Made by a program: the position numbers and the translations under genes | The notes under the pieces: model-generated | The model's database searches: none | The model's input: only the letters and a program-made list of their open reading frames with translations | Told to the model about the DNA's origin: nothing | Assembly: GCA_020064725.1 (NCBI GenBank) | Contig: JAGTWJ010000017.1 | Location: forward strand, 2,356,001 to 2,420,000 | Length of the DNA stretch: 64,000 nt | From: Drechslerella dactyloides | Lineage: Eukaryota > Ascomycota > Orbiliomycetes > Orbiliales > Orbiliaceae | Reading direction: 5' to 3' | In this document: piece by piece, positions 56,901 to 64,000 of the stretch | How the letters are laid out: every line of letters begins with the position of its first letter | Position numbering within the stretch: the first letter of the stretch is position 1

Positions 56901-57750
56901 TGCAGAGTATCCGGATCATTGAGGTTGATAGCATGCATCTGAGCGGAGTACTTGCTGGCATTCTGGAGATGGTTTCGGAGAAGCTCGCAGAGACGACGGA
57001 ATTCTGTCTTGCGAGTGTACTTGAGGCAGAACTGGAAGGCTTGAGAGGCAGTTTGCTGGTACATCGTCTCCAGACGCGCGTTGTTCCGTAGGATATCGAG
57101 AATTGTCCGGTACGTTTCCCACAAAAACTTGAGCCATGGCGTGACGACTTTTCGATCTGTCCGGTCCTTCGTTTGCTCGCCGGAGACAGTTGCCATAAGG
57201 ATTGATTCGGGAGTTTCGAGAGCTTCAAGGTCCTCGACTTGCTCGAGGTTTATCTGCTCGGCGCGTTGCTGAGCTTCGGTGACCTTGGCTTCCGATTTTT
57301 CGATAAAGATACGCAGAACCATCTATCATCCTCGGTTAGTAGCTGGTTTGGACCTGTTTCAATGGTATTTCGAGCTCGGATCGTACCTCGATGGTCTGGA
57401 CCGTCGTGTTTTGGGCGATATTCTTGTACTGGTAGAGGCCATCTTTGGCGGTTTTGCCTTTACGCAGGTCGACGCAGAGATCGATAAACAGGAGAATTAC
57501 GGGTTCTAGAGAGGCGATAGGTGTGTTTCTCGATCTTTTGGAGGTGATGTGTTCGTGGAGAATTTGTAGAGCCGCGGCACTTTGGTCGACCGCGATAAGC
57601 TCTTGTGCTCGCTGTTCCCATCAAAAATCACGAATTAGCCATCGTCAGAGACGCAACTAAGCTTGAACACGAGCGGGACTAGTCGGAATATGCTGTCTTG
57701 GAGCTCACCTTGAGCACATTCTCGGGTTTGGCATGCGGTACGGGCGGCAT
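53997..57750 (-). CDS. tif32: Translation initiation factor eIF3 subunit a (TIF32)
   Basis: Four exons (57709-57750, 57387-57611, 54951-57322 and 53997-54888) give 1176 aa. The introns are GT-AG, 62-97 bp. The N-terminus MPPVPHAKPENVLKRAQELIAV is the family start. eIF3a is the scaffold of the eIF3 complex on the 40S ribosome. Seen in order: a helical N-terminal half with TPWLKFLWETYRTILDIL, YTRKTEFRRLCELLRNHL and AKPIMMANYYEKLTRIF; a PCI domain with LLGLANLPTRSALLKDIL, LYSILEVDFHPLSICKKI and a winged helix (MNGCKKGELAIRINHATRAL); a long charged coiled coil with stretches of Glu/Arg; and a C-terminal tail with tandem RTGSGRGE-type units and Gly/Arg-rich sequence. The tail makes it somewhat longer than many fungal eIF3a. 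Confidence 0.97.
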
Positions 57751-58320
57751 GATGGCGGTGTTGGTGCCCACGGAGCAGCTCGGGGGAGAGAAAGCTGTCG
57801 GGTGTTGCTGAGACGCAAGCTAGATGGGAGCGAGGGGATGCCGCCTGCGGGGTCGTCGGGGAGGGATGAAGAGTCGACGGATGCTGGGGACGAGAAATCC
57901 AATCAGCCCGTTGGTGGTGACTACTTCGATGATGGACGGAGAAGGAGGAGTTGGGACGGAGTCGGTTGGGAGGTCGAAATTTTCCTCTTTGAGTCGTTGG
58001 AGGGCTAAGACCCCAAATTTTTCGGAATTTCCATGGTCTTTTGTTCTTTGGTGTTGAGCCACAGCCCTGCGTGGCACCAGCTTATCGATAACACCCGCCA
58101 CACCCCAGCTCGAGACAAACACAACACGCAACGCAAGCGCGCTGTGGCGGTGCGGCTCCCATTCCAGCGGGCGGTTGGCACGCCGAAACGACGGTCATGG
58201 GAATTCTGCTCGAAGTCAATATTTAAATCTTATTCGGCCCCCCTCATAAATTGAAAGCTTGTATCCGTCCAAGAGTTTCCGCCATCGGTAATCTCCAGAT
58301 GACATCCATCAGCAACAGAC
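57751..58320. promoter_or_regulatory. Divergent promoter region, eIF3a / uncharacterised gene
   Basis: 570 bp between two head-to-head start codons. Both promoters must lie here. No specific element was recognised. Confidence 0.6.
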
Positions 58321-59209
58321 ATGACAATCCCAGCAATGGAAGGCGAGACCCTAACAGCCTTTGCGAGCGCGACAAATCTCCTCCTCGACCACGGAATAAT
58401 GCTCATCGAATGGGGCGATCAGGTTCTCCAGTCATACGGCTATCCTATCGAGGTCCTTGTACGTCAAGCGCTTAATAAGCCCACGTGGTTATGAAACAGC
58501 AGACTAAGAGTGTGTATACCAGATTTACGATTTCGCCATCCACGACCCTCTCCTTGACGAAGCCATGAATCTGATATCCACACACGGAGACGGCTTTGAT
58601 CTAGCTGACCCCACCGAGGCAGAGAAAGCCCATGGCGCACTCGGGGTAGTAGGCTATCACTTCATCTTCTCCCCCAAAACAGACCAACCGCCGTCGATAC
58701 TACATCTTCTCCCGGAATCAGTTGTGCACTTGTGGACCAGCGATTGCGAACACGTCCATTCTCCCTTCGATCCGAGCCACGGGCTGTACCGCCCACGGGT
58801 ACCTCAGCATTGCGTCTCGCTTATTAAATGCATGCAGGATTACCCGGCAGATTCCGACGACAGATGGACCGCAGAGCGCGTTCTTCGAATCCTGATCGCG
58901 GTGGCAGTCTATAAACGGCCGCATTTGGGAGAGAAAATATGGTCGCCCGACGAGAAGGAATCTAAAGCGGAATTTCACGCTCGACAGAACGCCGTCGTCC
59001 GAGAGATCGAAGGCTGGAAGTTGTACAAGAAAGACGAGCCTTATCGTCCGTATATCATCAAGTTCTTGCTAACGGGTTCGTTCGAGAAGACGGTCGGAGT
59101 TGCATCCGTTATTAAGAAAATACAGACCCGTCTCGTCCACTTCATTGAACCAAAAGCCGGAGATTCGAGTTCGCGAGGCCATGGCCATGGCCATCACCAC
59201 GCCCACTGA
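58321..59209 (+). CDS. Uncharacterised fungal protein with His-rich tail
   Basis: Two exons (58321-58458 and 58523-59209), both multiples of three, give 274 aa. The intron has a GTACGT donor and an ATACCAG acceptor. I do not recognise the family. The N-terminal 70 residues (LLLDHGIMLIEWGDQVLQSYGYP then IYDFAIHDPLLDEAMNLI) suggest an alpha/beta fold. A Trp/Pro-rich middle (VVHLWTSDCEHVHSPFDPS, GLYRPRVPQHCVSLIKCMQDY) follows. A conserved-looking basic C-terminal helix ends in RGHGHGHHHAH. The fold is faintly like nucleotidyltransferase-type fungal hypotheticals, but no catalytic motif is clear. The downstream in-frame ATG at 58336 is an alternative start. The His-rich end could bind metal. Confidence 0.75.
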
Positions 59210-61435
59210 AATGGATGCCGGCCGACCTTATGTAGTTATCTATGTTGAGTGCTCTCTCGCGTCTGGGCAATCGACAATTAGTGTGTATCCACCTTTCAAT
59301 CGACCAAGTTGCTCTAATGTTTGCTGAAGAGACCCGATTTGTTTGTATATTCGTACACATGCGACGATAAGTGGTTTTTATATCCGACAATAGGACGTTA
59401 TTTGCGAGTTAAACTCGGTTTGCAAGTGTCAGAATCGCCGTTGGTGGCGTTTGTATTAGTTCACTCAAATGGCCAAACGATGTCCACCTGCACGCCAGCT
59501 ATCAGCTAATCAAGACCTCGCATGAGTAAATTGCGATGTCGAGGCTTGGACAAGCGAATAGTGTCCCGCGCTCACGGCTCGATTATAAAAAAAAAGATTC
59601 GGCATATTAATTGGTCCGCATATGCTCTTGCTGTGCCTGCATATGCATATGCACACTCATCAAAATCTACGAGTTTCAGGCTAAGCTGCAGTCCGCAACC
59701 GCTGCAGTTTGTACCACGCGAAATTCAGGGCCGGGTGAGAAACATGCTTGGCGATATTATGCTAACGATCATGTTTCGAGATAGATAGTTACCGCGTACG
59801 CAGATTTGCGCGACCGAAGACTACCAGCTTTGGGTCCAAATATTCCCGCCTTGAAGGCTTCGCTTCCACCACAAGCACAATGGATGCATATTCGGGTTGT
59901 CTGATACTGAAGTGCAGTGCGCCAGGGCCATCGTTACGCGGTGTAACGTAACGTTGCTGCGGGGAGGAAGCCTGGTTGCTCTGAGCTGATACAATGCATA
60001 CTTGTATCGATATCGATATCCTGCTCGGTTCGGGTTGCATACATGCAGGGGATGGCGGAAGCAGTCTTGGCGTGAAGATTTGCCTGCATGATATCACCAA
60101 ATTGCGGTCAGGGGATGGCCAACTCCTTGTCGGGCATGGAGTGAGTTACAGGTCTCTTTCTTCGGTCTTTGGCAATCGCAATCACGCCTCGGAGACATCC
60201 GGCTGGAATAGCGGCTGCGCGAGGAGGGTGTCTGAGCGGGCCAAGTGGTATGAGGTTCGGAAGATGCCAGACCATAGATCGCGACATCCCACCGCTAGCA
60301 TCGGTGGGCCATCGCGAAGAAAAAAAAGGCCGCGAACGAGCGACTTTAGTTACGCGGCGCTCTAGCCCCGCGAGGAGCTGCCAGATGCATCCAAAGTGCG
60401 GCTTCCAGGTGGCGCGCTCGGACGTCCCAATATATTCACTCGCACGGCCCCTGATTAGCAGAGGCGAGGCACAAGTGAACGATTCTCCAACGCCGGTGCA
60501 TGAGAACAGGATGATCTTATCGTGAAGCGACAGAAATGCAAATGTCTTCCTCATGTCTCCTTCATGCGGGCCCCCTTTTTCACCCAGGTCGCCAAATGAA
60601 AAGGCATGGATGCGAGTCTGGCCAGGGCGTGGCTACGCCGTAAGGGGGAAAGGGGGGCGCTCATGGTGGCCGGATCACTAGCCCCAAGGCCTCTGACCAT
60701 GGCCCCGGCCTGCTTCAGCTGCTGTTAATCTCGGCTGGCCCTGCTCCCTGATGCATCTTGGGACCAATCGGTCAGGAATCACGTTCAGACCCGGCCGGAC
60801 GCTCCATCGGGACTGCTGCATTGGCAGATGGTGGTGGTGTCTTCGTAATAATAATAAGCAGATGGAGGGAGAAGAAGACAGAGAGGACGAACGTGAAAGC
60901 CGGATCCATTTCTATCCCCAGTCCCCCTCGACCGTGTCAACTAAACACACCTGCCTCCTTCTTCACTTGCCTGTGCATCCTAGGATCCTTCCTGCCCCCA
61001 TCGCCAACTACCCATCGCCATCGCCGTCACCACTATCCACCGACGTCCGCCGTGAATACTCCTCCACGCAGAGCATCCCGACGTTCCGACGCCTCCTATT
61101 CGACCGGCCCCCGAAAGCAGCAAGCGAGACTGCTCCTTTGTGCCCAGCGGCGATTGATTTGACTAGACCGCGCTGCCGGCCGTCGGCTTGTGCCCAACCA
61201 ACCAGACAACACCTTTTGGCTCGCTTGGGCTTCCCCCCTTCTGCTGCCCCCATCCACCAGCTACATACTCCCGACTCCTCCTTCCGTCACCACCCTCCAT
61301 CCCTCCCATCATCCATCGCCAGTCCAACCAACCGCCCCTCGCTCCGCCTGCACTTCTCCCGCTTCCATCTTCCGACTCGCGTCGACAGCACCATCGCCTG
61401 ACTCCGATCTCTGAACCGCGATCAAACCGCTCGAA
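59210..61435. other. Intergenic region and long gpgA leader
   Basis: About 2.2 kb without a supported gene. The 60880-61430 part is strongly pyrimidine-rich with many CCATC/CCTCC runs, like a fungal core promoter and 5'UTR for the G-gamma gene. Confidence 0.55.
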
Positions 61436-61983
61436 ATGGCCGTCCAACACCAAGCGGGTGCCCGGGAGCCGGCCAGGGAGAAGAAGGGGTCGATGCAGGA
61501 GCTCAAACTGAGGCGGCTGACCGAGTTGAACGCCCGTCTACGGGAGGATCTGGAACGTCCGAGGGTGAAAGTCAGCGAGGCCTGCGCATCGTACGTCTAA
61601 CCTCCGCCGCCGTCACCCGATGCCCGTGTTTTCTTTTTCATCGCGATGCCTTCCACTCATCGGCCTCGTCCTCTAACGTGTTTTGTTTGCGCAGAATGAT
61701 CAATTATACCAAGAACACGAAGGATTTCATGGTACCGGCCACCTGGGGACACGTAAGTCGACACCTCGCTGCTGCTTTCTCCTTTTTCCTCCGAGCGCTG
61801 TCGGTCACTCGTTCGGTCGCAGAACGTTCACTCCCTCTTCACGCGACGTCGCATTATTTTTTTGCTTTCCTTTTTGTTTTTTTGCTGCTTCGGAACTAAC
61901 ATGACATCGCATCGCTGCAGGTTGGAAAAGGAGAGGACCCGTATGCCCCGCAGAATCCGAATGGCTGCTGTACCATCATGTGA
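61436..61983 (+). CDS. gpgA: Heterotrimeric G-protein gamma subunit
   Basis: Three exons (61436-61590, 61695-61752 and 61921-61983) give 91 aa. The introns are GTACGT/GCAG and GTAAGT/GCAG. G-gamma forms an obligate membrane-bound dimer with G-beta and controls development, mating and secondary metabolism in filamentous fungi. Visible are the coiled-coil ELKLRRLTELNARLREDLERPRVKVSEA (about 22-49), the conserved MINYTKNTKDFMVPATWG (about 53-70), DPYAPQ, and the C-terminal CAAX box CTIM with an extra Cys before it. The signals are therefore farnesylation and palmitoylation. The short protein was split over three exons, which hides it from simple frame searches. Length and motifs are normal for the family. 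Confidence 0.96.
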
Positions 61984-64000
61984 AGACGCCCGTTTACGCC
62001 TACGACCGTTTCTTTTCCTTCCATGTATAAAATTATTCCTTTTTACATCTCTATCGGTCCATCTCTCTGTCCACCCCCAAAAGCCGAATCGCCTTCGACA
62101 CACAACCTCCGAAACAGCCGCACCGTACCGTACCTAATCCTTCGCCTGGAATTCGCGCCACTTCGTCAATATCGGAATCGGACCAGGCCAACCCCCTCCG
62201 CCGAACCGCGTTTTCTCCCACGCCAGCCACTCCACCCAGTTACGGTCGTGTCACCTCCGGCAATTTCCTAATGTTTTCTTGAAAACCAAAGCATTGACGT
62301 TCGATATAACAATAAATGTTCCCGACGCTCTCCCTTTGTTTTCCCTTTTCCCGGCTCCCTCTCCGTCAGTTTGTCAAAGAAAACGAGATACGTTGCAGGC
62401 GCCGAAACCAAAAAGATAAACCCGGCGGATGACAAAATACAACATTTCTTTACATTCTTTCCACATCTACACAGCTACTTCTTTATTAATATCTCACGAC
62501 TGCTTTTCGTGGCGTCATCTTTCTCTCCGCAGCTGTGTGTCCGTCCGTCCGTCTTGCCGTTGTCCCTTATTCCCCCTTTGCCTGGGTGTTGTCTTTGCGG
62601 GTGTACTAGCTTTTTCTTTTTCTTGTGCAGTTAACTGTATTTTCGCCTGCTGCCTGTTCCGTTCCCTCCGTTCATTATCGAGTTTTGTTGATTTGCAGAT
62701 AGGTTGAAATCTTGAACCAAAAATATTCAAAGAATAGAAGTAGCATCACTCAGTCAAACGTTTCGGTCATATTGACCTCCACACGATTCTTAAGCAGGTG
62801 GTGCAATTCTCAACATTGAAATACGGTGTTTTGGCCGCACGCGCGCGCACGTGTACTAGTATATCCAACAGCGACGTCTGACGTCTGATACCCTGACCTG
62901 TATAGGTGCTAGCTTTCCTTTTGGTCTATCCAAGATCAACGTGTAGAAGATCATTTAAATATATGAGATGATTGAGTATGCATGGATGAGTGATCGGTTC
63001 GATTGTAGATTGATATCGTGCTTGCATGCGGAATACAAGACTACAGACATGTCGACATACGTCCTAGAGTTTGCGGCTCTAGCTCTGTGTAAAATACAAC
63101 AGTAGGCACCAACCACGACTTGACGCCACACGTATACTTGCACGCACCTAGGCGGGATATCGAAGCAAGAAGCATACAAAAATTGCGGACGCGTGATTGC
63201 AATACCAACTCAAACTACGTGTCATTGTATGTTGGGGAATTTCCACAAAATTGTCAACCGTACGTGCCAGTGTGCCACCACAATCAACCCGATTTCCAGG
63301 GGAGTTTAGTCCGGACGACCCGCATCATGATGCTACCATATATACGGCACTTTGTTATCCCCACGCGTTATCCTCGTGCGTCGGAATCCGCAGAACTATC
63401 CCCCTGAGATTTTTGTTGATGGCATGCACCCAAGCTGGGCCAGTCCAGATACAAAACCAGGAGAACTTAATTACTGATATATCGTAACTTATTTAATATC
63501 GTTTCCGCCAGCATACATTCGTCCTAGGTCTGCGAAGGATACAACCATCGATTCGACCAGTATTATCGACATGCTGGCCATTCCGCAATTTCTAGAACTT
63601 TTAGGGATCAATCTCCACGGCATACGAGTCACAGTGGAGTAAATTTCGTTAAATACTCCGGTGGATGATTTTAATATCCGGTTTGTTCCTAAACCAACCG
63701 GGCTACCAAGCCCTAGCCCAGCGAAGGTTGTATTCTTTTCAGCGTCATCCAAATTTTCGAATAGCATATCATGGCATCGAATGTTACTGGACTGACAGCG
63801 CCATGACACAGATTTGGATCGCCGGAACCAAGCTAACTGCAAGACGATACGATTCGTGCTGATAAAAGATGAACTCGAGTTTTGAAACTTTAAGGTACGG
63901 CAATCTGATTGACGAGCCTAGGTCGAGTGATAGATCCCCATTGGCGGTTAATTTGGAGGATGCTTTCTAAATTCTTTTGCTGACAATCCTGACACGAGCG
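61984..64000. other. gpgA 3' flank and gene-free window end
   Basis: The first several hundred bases are T/C-rich, probably the gpgA 3'UTR. After about 62.7 kb nothing is supported; a 117-codon minus frame at 63489-63842 lacks recognisable features. Confidence 0.5.

Noticed and set aside
54959..57091. Long plus-strand frames (360 and 337 codons)
   Set aside because: Antisense shadows of eIF3a; no independent features.
63489..63842. 117-codon minus-strand frame near the window end
   Set aside because: No recognisable motif and no flanking exon; could be chance. A partial gene beyond the window cannot be excluded.
1..64000. CRISPR arrays, rRNA genes, prokaryotic operon signals
   Set aside because: None seen; splice patterns and gene families show a fungal nuclear genome.

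Overview
The window is nuclear DNA of a filamentous ascomycete (Pezizomycotina, probably Eurotiomycete-like). The genes carry short GT-AG introns, usually 50-90 bp and often with CTAAC/CTAAT branch sites. Several families are typically fungal: Zn2Cys6-type regulators, a NACHT-WD40 receptor with a SesA partner, a LysM secreted protein, and a Pob3 without an HMG box. I assigned 17 loci by reading frames, splice sites and recognisable motifs. No database search was possible, so names rest on remembered family features.

Layout. 59-1617: PH-domain protein (minus). 1618-16102: about 14.5 kb with no gene I can support. 16103-23032: housekeeping block of FACT subunit pob3 (minus), kinetochore nnf1 (plus) and hsp90 (minus, with a probable 5'UTR intron and a gapped heat-shock element upstream). 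24211-40743: accessory block with a 13-exon MACPF protein carrying three H-type-lectin-like repeats, a decayed Zn2Cys6 regulator, a LysM secreted protein, a transcription-factor-like protein with no zinc cluster, a MITE-like inverted repeat, a tartrate/D-malate dehydrogenase, and a YpsA-type SLOG 'molybdenum carrier' protein. 41802-44570: COPII sec23. 45547-50818: an NLR island, with a NACHT-WD40 receptor (minus) head to head with a SesA-domain protein (plus). 51262-57750: NCBP3-like cap-binding protein and eIF3a/TIF32. 58321-59209: uncharacterised protein with a His-rich tail. 61436-61983: G-protein gamma subunit.

The most interesting system is the receptor/effector pair. The NLR begins with a short segment that matches the extreme C-terminus of the neighbouring SesA protein at 18 of 26 positions. 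This is the architecture of fungal amyloid signalosomes such as NWD2/HET-S, in which an NLR N-terminal motif templates the same fold in a cell-death effector. The motif here is not the HET-s or NG-rich type that I recognise. The second notable locus is the MACPF/H-lectin fusion. A third theme is decay and rearrangement of regulators around the LysM and dehydrogenase genes.
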